39,564 bases of DNA, from positions 1-39,564 of IMG/VR virus record IMGVR_UViG_3300008259_000143. The stretch is one strand, 5' to 3'. Positions within the stretch are counted from its first letter, which is position 1; each line of letters starts with the position of its first letter. The translations under genes and the position numbers were made by a program. The notes under the pieces are model-generated. The model saw nothing but the letters and a program-made list of their open reading frames with translations, ran no database searches and had not been told where the DNA came from. Positions 1-10,970 of the stretch are shown here, piece after piece. The stretch is from a virus.

Positions 1-451
1 GTTTGACTTTGAAGAGGAAACTCAACCACGTTCAAGTGACGATGTACTTAAAAAGGTACGCCGTGCAGAACGTGCAAAGGATAAACAAGTCAAAGAACTG
101 CAAGCCGAATTGGATTCATTGCGCAAATTCCAACGGGAAGCAACAATCAGCCAAGTCTTGGCGGAGAAAGGTGTCAACCCAAAGGTTGCCAAATTTATTC
201 CAGCAGATATTGAAATGTCCTCGGACAGCATCAGTAACTGGCTGGCTGACAATGGTGAACTGTTTGGTGTTGCTGCACCTACACAACAAAACGCAGTAGA
301 TGTCAATGACATGGCTGCATTGCGTCAAATAGATGCAGTAACATCTGGTGCTATTTCTCCAGATGACGTGAATGATGCTTTCAACATCATGAACAACGCT
401 TCGTCTGCGGAGGAGTTACTTAACTTCCTCTACAGTCAAGGCGCAGAATAA
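1..451 (+). CDS. Capsid scaffolding protein, 3' part (5' end at right edge of window)
   Basis: This is the main part of a 162-residue protein whose ATG lies at 39413; the first complete codon here starts at base 2. The N-terminus (read from 39413) is very acidic (MSNNNQDWLDDDEFDFEEE). A charged helical, coiled-coil-like stretch with KVRRAERAKDKQVKELQAEL follows, and then a helical C-terminal half. Small size, acidic and helical character, and a position directly before the major capsid gene are typical of phage head scaffolds, which fill the procapsid and leave before DNA packaging. No protease domain is fused to it. The scaffold role is inferred from position and composition, not from a signature motif. 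Confidence 0.75.
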   Translation, partial: FDFEEETQPRSSDDVLKKVRRAERAKDKQVKELQAELDSLRKFQREATISQVLAEKGVNPKVAKFIPADIEMSSDSISNWLADNGELFGVAAPTQQNAVDVNDMAALRQIDAVTSGAISPDDVNDAFNIMNNASSAEELLNFLYSQGAE

Positions 452-484
452 TCGCAAATAATCTAACCCCTAAGGAAATATAAT

Positions 485-1495
485 ATGCCGAATACAGGCT
501 TATCAGGTGGTAGTGCTAATACTAACGGTGGTCTCGGTGGCGGTCAGTACGCTTCCGCTAACAACGTTGGTGCATTTACCCCATCAAACGCCGCAGGTCT
601 AGTTCAGAAGGCTTACGACCGCCTTGTTGAATTTGAACTACGTGCAACCCCACTCATCCGCTCCGTAGCGGACAAGAAGCCAGCACGTCAGGCAATGCCT
701 GGTTCAAGTGTTGCGCTACAAATCTACAACGACCTTGCTGTTGCTAAGACTGCTTTGTCAGAAGATGTAGACCCAGCAGCAGTTGCTCTTGCTACTCCAG
801 ACATTGTAACCGTAACTCTAAACGAGTACGGTAACGCAACTGTAGTAACTCGCAAGTTGCAGTTGATGTCTCTTGCAGACGTTGACCCTGCTGTTGCTAA
901 CATCCTTGCATTCAACATGGCTGATTCCATTGACGAACTAGCACAGGATGCACTACTTGCAGGTACCAACGTACTATACGCAACTGGTGGAACAACAACC
1001 GCAACAACAACCTCAGGTATCACTTCAGATGACACAATCTCTGCTGCTGACATCCGCAAGGCTGTTGCTAAGTTGCGTAGCAACAAGGCTAACGGACGTA
1101 AGGGTTCACTTTACTGGTGTGGTATTCACCCAGAAGTTTCCCACGACCTTCGTGCCGAAACTGGTGCTGCTTCATGGCGTAACCCACACGAGTACCAGAG
1201 CAATGATGCAATCTGGGCTGGCGAAATTGGTCAGTTTGAAGGTGCATACTTCATTGAGTCCCCTCGTCTACGCAAGGGCAATGATGGCGATAGCAGCATT
1301 CCTGTTTACCGCACATTCATTGCAGGACAGCAAGCACTTGCTGAGGCTGTTGCCGAAGAACCACACGTGGTTATTGGTCCAGTCGTTGACAAGTTGATGC
1401 GTCAGCGTCCAATCGGTTGGTACGGTGTTCTAGGACACGCTATCTACCGCAACGATGCGCTATACCGCATTGAGTCTGCTTCAAGCATTGCTTAA
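485..1495 (+). CDS. Major capsid protein
   Basis: A 336-residue protein directly after the scaffold gene, with AAGGAA ahead of the ATG. It has a flexible Gly/Asn/Ser-rich N-terminus (residues 1-30), a helical segment (about 38-65), then beta-rich stretches such as VTVTLNEYGNATVVTRKLQL and NPHEYQSNDAIWAGEIGQFE, and ends with a strand containing IGWYGVLGHAIYR. This order fits HK97-fold coat proteins and resembles the N4-gp56-like coat family. It would form the icosahedral shell. Codon use is biased toward a small set of codons, as expected for the most abundant protein. The capsid call is strong from position and size; the exact family is less certain. Confidence 0.88.
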   Translation: MPNTGLSGGSANTNGGLGGGQYASANNVGAFTPSNAAGLVQKAYDRLVEFELRATPLIRSVADKKPARQAMPGSSVALQIYNDLAVAKTALSEDVDPAAVALATPDIVTVTLNEYGNATVVTRKLQLMSLADVDPAVANILAFNMADSIDELAQDALLAGTNVLYATGGTTTATTTSGITSDDTISAADIRKAVAKLRSNKANGRKGSLYWCGIHPEVSHDLRAETGAASWRNPHEYQSNDAIWAGEIGQFEGAYFIESPRLRKGNDGDSSIPVYRTFIAGQQALAEAVAEEPHVVIGPVVDKLMRQRPIGWYGVLGHAIYRNDALYRIESASSIA

Positions 1496-1511
1496 TTAGC
1501 GACACTAATCT

Positions 1512-1543
1512 CACTCCTAAGTCATATAACGGGCTTAGGGGTG
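1512..1543 (+). terminator. Stem-loop after the capsid gene
   Basis: CACTCCTAAG (1512-1521) pairs with CTTAGGGGTG (1534-1543) with one G-T wobble and a 12-base loop, 16 bases after the capsid stop. No clean T-run follows, so it is better seen as a partial terminator or an mRNA-stabilising end. It could lower transcription of the tail genes relative to the capsid gene. Confidence 0.45.
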
Positions 1544-1574
1544 GGGTTATGTTTCTAACCAGAAGGAAAACATA

Positions 1575-1826
1575 ATGGCTTATTTATTCGCACCACCTAC
1601 GGTGGACCAAGGACCTGCTGGTGGACACTGGCTGTTCTGGCGGTATAACCTAAAGCGTGGTATCACGGTTTACAAAATAGGTAATACCTACTACGAAGAG
1701 CAGTACCCATCGCAAGACGATTTAGACCAAGCCAGTGTTGTTTACCTTGGTGGACATGAACACTATGTAACCTCAGCACAAAAGGCTGACTTAGAGTCTG
1801 CTGGTTACACAGTGAGTACAGTATGA
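1575..1826 (+). CDS. Small conserved-looking phage protein after the capsid gene
   Basis: An 83-residue protein with a good ribosome site (AGAAGGAAAAC) before ATG. It starts MAYLFAPPTVDQGPAGGHWL and carries a RYNLKRGITVYKIGNTYYEEQYPS segment, which looks like a short beta-sheet domain. Proteins with an N-terminal APPTV motif and a RGxxVY strand are recurrent next to coat genes of actinophages, where their role is unknown. It overlaps the next gene by four bases (ATGA), so the two are translationally coupled. A minor virion role is a guess from position only. Confidence 0.7.
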   Translation: MAYLFAPPTVDQGPAGGHWLFWRYNLKRGITVYKIGNTYYEEQYPSQDDLDQASVVYLGGHEHYVTSAQKADLESAGYTVSTV

Positions 1827-2049
1827 CAGTTTTAGAATCGCTATCGGTTGTATCGTTAACCCTAGGTATTATTGCTGCATTAGGCAAGTGGTTAATTGTT
1901 AACCCACTAAAGCATTTTATTAAAGAACAAACATATCCTATCCAGCCCACGGCTAATGGTGGTCGTAGTCTTCCAGACATTGCCCGTGCAGTGGACAGGA
2001 TTGAAAAGCGTTTAGATGAGCATATTACATTACATCTTAAGGATGAACT

Positions 2050-2053
<4 letters not shown>
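1823..2053 (+). CDS. Small membrane-anchored protein with helical tail
   Basis: A 76-residue protein that overlaps its upstream neighbour by four bases. Residues 5-27 (ESLSVVSLTLGIIAALGKWL) form one hydrophobic segment. It is followed by a basic stretch and an amphipathic helix (ARAVDRIEKRLDEHITLHL) of coiled-coil type. This anchor-plus-coil layout is common in small phage proteins beside virion genes; a holin accessory or virion membrane role is possible but nothing identifies it. The next gene starts with an ATGA overlap. Confidence 0.65.
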
Positions 2054-5167
<3,114 letters not shown>

Positions 5168-5176
5168 GAGATTGAC

Positions 5177-5695
5177 GTGACAAGAAGTAGAGAAATTGCC
5201 AGTCAAGGTGGATTGGTGTTGTTGAATACAACTACTTTTAGCGCACAATCAAGCGTTAGTTTTGATAATGTATTTAGTTCTGCTTACGATAACTACCGAA
5301 TTATTGCTGCTCATACAAGTACGGTATCAGGTTCGGAAACAAGAATTAGATTAAGGGCTTCGGGAGCAGATAATACCAATTCAAATTATGCAAGTATGAA
5401 TCAAAGATTGGGAGAAAATGGTACTTCCTACAATTTAACGGGTTATACAAGTTACGCACCTGTAAATAACAATAACGCTAATACTAACTCATTATCGTTT
5501 GATGTAATTAGTCCAAACAAAGCAGCAGATACCAACTTTTCAGGAACTGCAGTTGGTGTTATGAATACAGGTAGTTTTAATGCGGCTGGTGTTATTGGCG
5601 TTAAATTTGATGCAGATACAGTTTTTGATGGGTTTACAATATATTTTTCTTCAGGAACAATTACTGGAACTATCAAAGTATACGGATACAAATAG
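5177..5695 (+). CDS. Stand-alone tail fibre tip module (copy B)
   Basis: A 172-residue protein starting at GTG with GGAG nine bases upstream. Almost the whole protein is the tip module: after about 12 residues it reads GGLVLLNTTTFSAQSSVSFD and it ends TGTIKVYGYK, the same ending as copy A. The DNA at both module ends is nearly identical to copy A, while the middle differs. It lacks the attachment region of its neighbour. It could assemble on the fibre as a separate tip protein or serve as a donor for recombination into copy A. Confidence 0.72.
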   Translation: MTRSREIASQGGLVLLNTTTFSAQSSVSFDNVFSSAYDNYRIIAAHTSTVSGSETRIRLRASGADNTNSNYASMNQRLGENGTSYNLTGYTSYAPVNNNNANTNSLSFDVISPNKAADTNFSGTAVGVMNTGSFNAAGVIGVKFDADTVFDGFTIYFSSGTITGTIKVYGYK

Positions 5696-5703
5696 GAGTA
5701 ATC

Positions 5704-5922
5704 ATGGAAGAACTAAAAGCACTAATCGTTGATGCCGCTACAGGTGAGTCATACGAACGACCATTGACAGCGCAAGAGATTGCTGACCGTGAAGTCATGC
5801 AAGCAGAAGCAGTAGCACGACAGGCAGAACAAGATGCCAAGGCTGCTGCACGTGTATCAGCGCTAGAGAAACTATCAGCGCTAGGACTAACCGATGCTGA
5901 AGTAGGTGCCTTAGTTGGCTAA
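5704..5922 (+). CDS. Small helical fibre-associated protein
   Basis: A 72-residue, Ala- and Glu-rich protein predicted to be mostly helix. It starts MEELKALIVDAATGESYERP and has a central coiled-coil-like run (EAVARQAEQDAKAAARVSAL). A good ribosome site (AGGAG) lies before ATG. Such small helical proteins often sit between fibre genes as assembly chaperones or linkers, but there is no specific motif here. Its stop overlaps the TTG start of the next fibre gene. Confidence 0.65.
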   Translation: MEELKALIVDAATGESYERPLTAQEIADREVMQAEAVARQAEQDAKAAARVSALEKLSALGLTDAEVGALVG

Positions 5923-6535
5923 GAAGGCTAGAGTATACGACGGTACTGCGTGGCAAGAACTTGCCTCAGCGCAGACTGACTTAACTGCATACTCAACTAC
6001 AGCGCAGATGAACACTGCTATTGCTGCCGTTCCAAAAGGTTTAACTTTAATAAATACAACCAGTTTTAGTGCAGTGGCAAGTCAAAATATTGCAAACGTA
6101 TTTTCAGCAACTTATGACAGTTACTCTATTGTCTTTACTTTCTCTGGTTCAACAAGTGCAAAAGCAGCCTTTAGAGTTTCATCTAGTGGTTCACCAATTA
6201 CTACTTCAACTTATGCTTTTAAAACAATTTTAAGTGGAACCAATAGCGATTCAGTTTTACAAACAAGAAGTCCTTCAACAACTTATATTGAAATTGGCGA
6301 CATTACAAGTGCGGCTACTAGTGGTTATGTTGGCGGTTCAATGACGGTATCAAATCCTTTTACAGCGAATCGGACAGGAATTGCGGGAGTTTGTAATTCA
6401 GCGACAACTGGCGATGTATTTTTATCAGTTTTTGGTGGCGTTAATACCAACAATACTTCTTATGATGGGTTTGCTTTAACTTGTAGTACGGGAACTATAA
6501 CTGGTTCGGTTTCAGTTTATGGATACAGCAAGTAA
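5915..6535 (+). CDS. Tail fibre protein with tip module (copy C)
   Basis: A 206-residue protein starting at TTG, eight bases inside the preceding gene. A short N-terminal region (MAKKARVYDGTAWQELASAQ) resembles the attachment segment of other fibre proteins here. From about residue 42 the third tip module starts (KGLTLINTTSFSAVASQNIA) and ends TGSVSVYGYSK. It is more diverged and more AT-rich than copies A and B, which suggests separate acquisition. Likely a further receptor-binding fibre. Confidence 0.72.
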   Translation: MAKKARVYDGTAWQELASAQTDLTAYSTTAQMNTAIAAVPKGLTLINTTSFSAVASQNIANVFSATYDSYSIVFTFSGSTSAKAAFRVSSSGSPITTSTYAFKTILSGTNSDSVLQTRSPSTTYIEIGDITSAATSGYVGGSMTVSNPFTANRTGIAGVCNSATTGDVFLSVFGGVNTNNTSYDGFALTCSTGTITGSVSVYGYSK

Positions 6536-6630
6536 TGGCTTGTAGAACAGGGTGCCCAACACAGGACTGTGAATCATACGCAGACTGCTGTAAGGGTGTA
6601 GCAATTAATAAGTCCTCACTACGCCCATAG
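6535..6630 (+). CDS. Cys-rich micro-ORF, short paralogue of the protein at 7707
   Basis: A 31-residue frame whose ATG overlaps the preceding stop (TAATG). It reads MACRTGCPTQDCESYADCCK and has five Cys. The first 12 residues nearly match the start of the 88-residue protein at 7707, and the first 13 bases of the two genes are identical. The long downstream domain is absent. It is either a functional mini-protein or a remnant left when the glycosyltransferase gene was inserted. No clear ribosome site, so coupling is needed. Confidence 0.5.
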   Translation: MACRTGCPTQDCESYADCCKGVAINKSSLRP

Positions 6631-6652
6631 GCTAGTGTGCTAGGATAATAGC

Positions 6653-7717
6653 ATGGTTAAGATTGCAGTCTATGCTATAGCAAAGAATGAAGCAAAGCAC
6701 GTTAAGAGATGGGTAGATGCTACCCAAGGTGCAGATGTCCGAATTGTCCTAGATACTGGGTCAGAAGATAACACCTATGACCTACTCCAGAAGTACCCCA
6801 TAGAAGCCCACAGAGCCACGCTAAGCGACTTTAGGTTTGATGTGGCACGAAATATGGCACTAGATTTAGTACCATCTGACGTGGATATATGTGTCTCTCT
6901 AGATATGGACGAGATTCCAGACCCAGACTTCTTTGACCTACTTCGTAAGGCTTGGAAGCCTGACACTGGCAGGGCTTGGGTCATGTGGGACACAGGAAAC
7001 ATCTGGGCTAACAACAACCGTGTCCATGCTAGACATGGGTACAGGTGGAAGTATCCCTGCCACGAGGTTATCCAGTGTGAAGGTCCAGAAAAACTGGTAG
7101 TCGTTGAGACTTTAGTCAAGCATAAACCAGATGATAGTAAGCCACGCAGTGGCTATCTGTCACTGTTACAACTAGGACACAACGAAGACCCAACTGACCA
7201 CCGCATGATTGTCTACCTAGCCCGTGAGTATTACTTCAAGGGTATGTGGCAAGAACTTATAGATGTGGGCAAGAAGTTGGAAGACATTCCTGGATGGAAT
7301 GTTGAACGTGCTCAGACTTGGCGAGGCATAGGCGAAGCCTATTGCAAGTTAGGTAATGACCGTGAAGGTTTGCATTGGTACCAACGTAACGTTGAAGAAG
7401 CACCTAACGACCTAGAGGCTTGGATGCCATTAGCGTTCTACTATTACGAACGTAAGATGTGGAACCACTGCTACCAAGCAGCAATTAAAGTAACTGAACT
7501 TTCCCTTGAGTCACATAACCATTATGTGGCTGACCAATCAATGCCATGGAGAATGTACGACCTGCTATCCATAGCGTGCTGGAACCTAGGTAAGAAGGGT
7601 TCCGCTAAAAAGTATGCACGTAAAGCGGTTGAACTAAACCCAGAGGATGAACGTCTAGTTAAAAACTATCAGTTCATTATGACACAGACGGTAAAGGATT
7701 ACAAGGATGGCTTGTAG
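6653..7717 (+). CDS. Glycosyltransferase family 2 with C-terminal TPR-like repeats
   Basis: A 354-residue protein. The N-terminus has the GT-A sugar-nucleotide fold: MVKIAVYAIAKNEAKHVKRW, then VLDTGSEDNT (about 32-41), and the metal-binding acidic motif SLDMDEIPD with DMDE at 84-87. The last 130 residues carry helical tetratricopeptide-like repeats with WRGIGEAYCKLGNDREGLHW and KKYARKAVELNPEDERLVKN. This layout matches GT2-TPR enzymes that glycosylate peptides or cell-surface sugars. Located in the fibre cluster, it could modify virion fibres or the host surface. It is flanked on both sides by paralogous MACR-start frames. Confidence 0.85.
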   Translation: MVKIAVYAIAKNEAKHVKRWVDATQGADVRIVLDTGSEDNTYDLLQKYPIEAHRATLSDFRFDVARNMALDLVPSDVDICVSLDMDEIPDPDFFDLLRKAWKPDTGRAWVMWDTGNIWANNNRVHARHGYRWKYPCHEVIQCEGPEKLVVVETLVKHKPDDSKPRSGYLSLLQLGHNEDPTDHRMIVYLAREYYFKGMWQELIDVGKKLEDIPGWNVERAQTWRGIGEAYCKLGNDREGLHWYQRNVEEAPNDLEAWMPLAFYYYERKMWNHCYQAAIKVTELSLESHNHYVADQSMPWRMYDLLSIACWNLGKKGSAKKYARKAVELNPEDERLVKNYQFIMTQTVKDYKDGL

Positions 7718-7973
7718 AAGCGGATGTCCAACTCAAGACCATGACTCTTGGGGAGATTGCCTAAGGGCATCTAACATACAGATGGCTACTGGAGATGCTA
7801 ATGGCAGTCTAGTTAGCAATGGTTGGACCAATAAGAAATGGAACAACGAACTAAGTTTATACCGTGAAGCCCGTAAGCAAGGGATTCAACCAGAAGGAAC
7901 TTCCACAGCACAAATTCGTAAGGCTATGGATGTAAGCGACAAGACAGGACACGCATATGGCTCCGCTCTCTAA
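7707..7973 (+). CDS. Small protein with N-terminal Cys motif
   Basis: An 88-residue protein that overlaps the glycosyltransferase end by 11 bases. The N-terminus MACRSGCPTQDHDSWGDC has three Cys that could bind metal. The rest is helical (NNELSLYREARKQGIQPEGT) and ends KTGHAYGSAL. Small proteins with this CxxxC...QDHxSWxxC start are common in tail regions of phages infecting actinobacteria, but their function is unknown. The short paralogue at 6535 has only the Cys head. Confidence 0.68.
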   Translation: MACRSGCPTQDHDSWGDCLRASNIQMATGDANGSLVSNGWTNKKWNNELSLYREARKQGIQPEGTSTAQIRKAMDVSDKTGHAYGSAL

Positions 7974-8130
7974 GAAGAAAGCAACCAAGAAGGTTGCGAA
8001 AGTAATGAAGGAATACAAGGCTGGCACCTTGCACTCTGGCAAGGGTGGACCTATTGTCAAGTCTCGTAAGCAAGCCGTTGCTATCGCAATGAGCGAAGCA
8101 AAGATGGCTAAGAAGAAGGGCAAGAAATAA
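7957..8130 (+). CDS. DUF6496-like small basic protein
   Basis: A 57-residue, Lys-rich protein that begins 17 bases before the upstream stop, with AGGA seven bases ahead of ATG. It contains KVMKEYKAGTLHSGKGGPIV and KSRKQAVAIAMSEAKMAKKK. This matches the family of small phage and bacterial proteins with a 'GTLHSGKGGPVKSRKQAIAI' core that I know as DUF6496; no database comparison was made. The strong positive charge suggests nucleic-acid contact. It starts a run of five tiny basic proteins (7957-9035). Confidence 0.72.
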   Translation: MAPLSKKKATKKVAKVMKEYKAGTLHSGKGGPIVKSRKQAVAIAMSEAKMAKKKGKK

Positions 8131-8282
8131 TGTGTGCTAACTGTGGATGCAATCACATCAACTACCAACACGAAATGCCTAAGATGCCAGGTTCTTACAA
8201 GGGCATTGACAAAGTAGATTACAACATGCCGAAGGTACCAGCAGTTCCTGCTATGCCACGGACAACCAAGAAGGGTAAATAA
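8130..8282 (+). CDS. Tiny Cys/Met/Pro-rich protein
   Basis: A 50-residue protein whose ATG overlaps the stop of the preceding gene (TAATG), with GGGCAAG upstream. The N-terminus MCANCGCNHINYQH has a CxxCxC...H arrangement that may bind zinc. The C-terminus has repeated Met-Pro units and ends TTKKGK. It has no known family that I recognise. Tight coupling and coding-like composition support it as a real gene in the basic-protein cluster. Confidence 0.6.
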   Translation: MCANCGCNHINYQHEMPKMPGSYKGIDKVDYNMPKVPAVPAMPRTTKKGK

Positions 8283-8283
8283 T

Positions 8284-8529
8284 ATGCCAGGTCAACGTCA
8301 AATTGGTGGCGGTAAAGGTAACGGCGGAGGTATGCGTAGTGGTGGTGGTGTAGTTAAGAACATCAAGAACTCACCTGCTGCTAAGGACCTAAAGAAAGTT
8401 ACTAGCAACCCTAAGGCAAAGACGGCTGCTGCTGTAGTTGGAACTGTCGCTGTTGGAAAAGCAGCACGTGACAAGGCTAACAGGAACGAAAAGGTTTACC
8501 GTCAGAACATGAAGAAAAAAGGAAAGTAG
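8284..8529 (+). CDS. Small basic Gly-rich protein
   Basis: An 81-residue protein with a Gly-rich N-terminus (QRQIGGGKGNGGGMRSGGGV), a helical Ala/Lys middle with KTAAAVVGTVAVGKAARDKA, and a Lys-rich end (RQNMKKKGK). The middle segment is weakly hydrophobic but too short and too charged to be a clear membrane span. Spacing to both neighbours is one base. Unknown function; probably co-expressed with the virion genes. Confidence 0.62.
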   Translation: MPGQRQIGGGKGNGGGMRSGGGVVKNIKNSPAAKDLKKVTSNPKAKTAAAVVGTVAVGKAARDKANRNEKVYRQNMKKKGK

Positions 8530-8530
8530 C

Positions 8531-8767
8531 ATGGCGATGAAAAAAGAATCTGGCAGTAAGAAGCCAATGTCAATGGTGGTAAAAGCAAAGCCAATGCAGA
8601 ACTCAGATAAGAGCCGAAAGCCTAAAACTCCTGGTAGTTCAAAGTCAATGGTACTAGATAATACAAAGCCAAAAAGCGCTGCAAAGCCAGCGGTAATAGA
8701 CAGCAAAAAACCAAAAAGCATGCTAGAGCCAAGGGCAAAGATAAATACAAAGAAGAAGTTTAAGTAA
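8531..8767 (+). CDS. Small Lys/Ser/Pro-rich basic protein
   Basis: A 78-residue low-complexity protein with repeated KPKS-, KPM- and KKPK-type units (for example SKKPMSMVVKAKPM and IDSKKPKSMLEPRAK). About a quarter of the residues are Lys and there is no obvious globular domain. The composition is like that of histone-tail or protamine-type DNA-binding peptides. It lies between two other basic proteins, with one-base spacing to each. A role in DNA condensation inside the head is possible but not shown. Confidence 0.58.
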   Translation: MAMKKESGSKKPMSMVVKAKPMQNSDKSRKPKTPGSSKSMVLDNTKPKSAAKPAVIDSKKPKSMLEPRAKINTKKKFK

Positions 8768-8768
8768 C

Positions 8769-9035
8769 ATGGCAGTCAAGAAGGACCCACGTTTAGCACG
8801 TGCAGGTGTTTCTGGCTTCAACAAGCCAAAGCGTACACCTGGACATCCAACAAAGTCACACGTAGTTGTGGCTAAAGAAGGCACACAGGTTAAGACCATT
8901 CGTTTTGGACAACAAGGTGTGACGGGTGATAGACAACCTACCGCAAGACAGGCTTCGTTTAAAGCCCGTCACGCCAAAAACATTGCTAAGGGCAAGATGT
9001 CCGCAGCATACTGGGCAGATAAGGTTAAATGGTAA
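8769..9035 (+). CDS. DUF6321-like small basic protein
   Basis: An 88-residue protein with MAVKKDPRLARAGVSGFNKP, KRTPGHPTKSHVVVAKEG, KTIRFGQQGVTGD and a C-terminal SFKARHAKNIAKGKMSAAYW. This 'IRFGQQGV ... SFKARHxKNIxKGKMSAAYWAxKVKW' pattern is the signature of a small phage protein family I know as DUF6321, seen in many aquatic phages; I could not verify it by search. Function unknown. Its stop overlaps the probable start of the adaptor gene (TAATG). Confidence 0.75.
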   Translation: MAVKKDPRLARAGVSGFNKPKRTPGHPTKSHVVVAKEGTQVKTIRFGQQGVTGDRQPTARQASFKARHAKNIAKGKMSAAYWADKVKW

Positions 9036-9934
9036 TGGCAACATTCGGTTCTATGACTGACGAGGTTGTACGTAAACTTGCAGGGTTTACGCTACGTCAA
9101 GACCGTCAGACACATCTCACTGCTGCAGCAAATGCGACAGCAACAAGCATCACTGTTGCCTCTGCACAGAACATCTCTAGCGGTATCATCCAGATTGATG
9201 ATGAACTTATCTATGTAGATTCTTATGACCGTAACAGTGGTGTGCTTAGCATCCCACCATATGGTCGTGGCTACAACGGTACATCCGCTGCTACGCACCA
9301 GAATGGTGCACGTGTAATTGTATCTCCTACCTTCCCATCTGTGGATGTTAAGAGTGCAATCAATGAAACCCTTGAGGCTACGTTCCCAGACCTATACACC
9401 ACTGGTACACATACCTTCTCGTTCTCTCCATCAATATCAACTTACGCTTTGCCTGATGAAGTGGAGACTGTCCTTGGAGTATCTTATCAAACTACTGGTC
9501 CTACTAAAGAATGGCTTCCTGTTCGTGGTTATCGGGTTGACCCTATGGCTAACGTTGATACTTTCAATAGTCGCAATAGTATTACTTTGCTATCTGGTGT
9601 TGAGTCTGGTCGCACTGTTCAAATTTTCTATACCGCTGCTCCTGCCGTAATGGATGCAGACGATGATGACTTTGAAATTGTTACTGGTCTGCCTTCGTCT
9701 TGCAAGGATGTAATCATTCTTGGTGCTACTGCACGTCTAGCATCCTTCATTGACCCAGGTCGTTTGACCTTTGGTTCTGCTGAGTCTGACCAACAGTCAC
9801 AAATTGCTGGTCGTTCCTATGGTGCTGGTACTAACGCATCTAAATACTTACTCGCTCTTTACGACAAGCGCCTTGCAGAAGAATCACGCAAGTTAAATGA
9901 CCGTAATCCAATCCGCATCCACTTCACCCGATAG
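9035..9934 (+). CDS. Head-tail adaptor-like structural protein
   Basis: A 299-residue protein. The start at 9035 (TAATG coupling) is preferred to the in-frame ATG two codons upstream. It opens with a helix (SMTDEVVRKLAGFTLRQDRQ), followed by a beta-rich insert with ELIYVDSYDRNSG. A helix with FPSVDVKSAINETLEATFPD and a helical C-terminal part (SCKDVIILGATARLASFID) follow. The helix-rich frame with a beta insert resembles adaptor proteins (gp6 or tail-tubular-A type) that sit under the portal of short-tailed phages. Location with collar fibre and nozzle-like genes supports this. Confidence 0.62.
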   Translation: MATFGSMTDEVVRKLAGFTLRQDRQTHLTAAANATATSITVASAQNISSGIIQIDDELIYVDSYDRNSGVLSIPPYGRGYNGTSAATHQNGARVIVSPTFPSVDVKSAINETLEATFPDLYTTGTHTFSFSPSISTYALPDEVETVLGVSYQTTGPTKEWLPVRGYRVDPMANVDTFNSRNSITLLSGVESGRTVQIFYTAAPAVMDADDDDFEIVTGLPSSCKDVIILGATARLASFIDPGRLTFGSAESDQQSQIAGRSYGAGTNASKYLLALYDKRLAEESRKLNDRNPIRIHFTR

Positions 9935-9941
9935 GTAAACC

Positions 9942-10961
9942 ATGGCACGCAATTACTCTTCCATCTCTGAGCCAAAGACATTAGCAGCAGACATAGATAA
10001 TGCTGCAACGCAGATGACTCTCAACAACGTTACTAACCTACCTAGTCCACCGTATGTACTTGTAATAAGTCCAGACACCAGTAGCGAAGAAGTTGTTCTT
10101 GTTACCACTGACCAGACTGGTGTAACTGCACCAACTGTTAAGATAAGTCGTGCCATTGAAACTGGTGCCTCTGCTGTGCCACACACTAATGGTGTTGAAG
10201 TTCGTCACATGATTGTAGGTTCTGACCTACAGGTTGTACATGACCATTTCAGTAATGACAGTGTATCTGCTGGTACTGCACATGGTGCTACTGGTGGTGT
10301 TGTTGGTCGTACCAATACACAGACACTAACCAATAAGACCTTAACAAGTCCAGTTATTACTAGTCCTGCAATTACTGGTGGTACAGTTAACGGTGGAGCA
10401 GCATTGACTGTAGATTCCACTGAACTTAATTATGTAGATGGTGTTACTTCTTCTATTCAAACACAGATTACCAACATAGCAAGTGTACCTACTGGCTCGG
10501 TTAGTATGTGGGTTACTGGCACCGCTCCAACTGGTTGGTTGTTGTGTCAAGGACAGGCTGTAAGTCGCACTACATATGCAACATTGTTTGGTGTAATCAG
10601 TACAACTTATGGAGTTGGAGATAATTCAACTACATTTAATCTACCTGACCTACGTGGTCGTGTACCTATGGGTGCTGGTACTGGTCGTAACGTTGCTGAC
10701 AGTGCTAACTTAACTGCACGTACACTTGGTGCAAAGATATCAGATGCTGAAACTCATACACTTACTACTGCAGAAATGCCAGCACACACTCATGATTTAA
10801 GTCCTGGTCAAATTGTTGGTACTGGTTCTGGTGGTACAAATGCTTACTCTCCACTTGGAAATAATCCACAAACTGCTACGACTATCACATCAACTGGTGG
10901 TGGTGGAGCACACAATAACACACAGCCATCCACTGTAATTAACTTCATTATCAAATTCTAA
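9942..10961 (+). CDS. Tail fibre with phage tail collar domain
   Basis: A 339-residue protein. The N-terminal part (1-95) is a beta domain with ITLNN/LPSPPYVLVISPDTS-like strands and EVVLVTTDQTGV; the middle is Thr/Val-rich with TNTQTLTNKTLTSPVITSP repeats typical of fibre shafts. From about residue 183 the collar domain (PF07484 type) appears: GWLLCQGQAVSRTTYATLFG, then TTFNLPDLRGRVPMGAG. The end has EMPAHTHDLSPG, GGGGAHNNTQPSTVINFIIK, a His-containing tip seen in many fibre tips. Likely host recognition or a collar fibre. Confidence 0.85.
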   Translation: MARNYSSISEPKTLAADIDNAATQMTLNNVTNLPSPPYVLVISPDTSSEEVVLVTTDQTGVTAPTVKISRAIETGASAVPHTNGVEVRHMIVGSDLQVVHDHFSNDSVSAGTAHGATGGVVGRTNTQTLTNKTLTSPVITSPAITGGTVNGGAALTVDSTELNYVDGVTSSIQTQITNIASVPTGSVSMWVTGTAPTGWLLCQGQAVSRTTYATLFGVISTTYGVGDNSTTFNLPDLRGRVPMGAGTGRNVADSANLTARTLGAKISDAETHTLTTAEMPAHTHDLSPGQIVGTGSGGTNAYSPLGNNPQTATTITSTGGGGAHNNTQPSTVINFIIKF

Positions 10962-10970
10962 GGAGCATAA

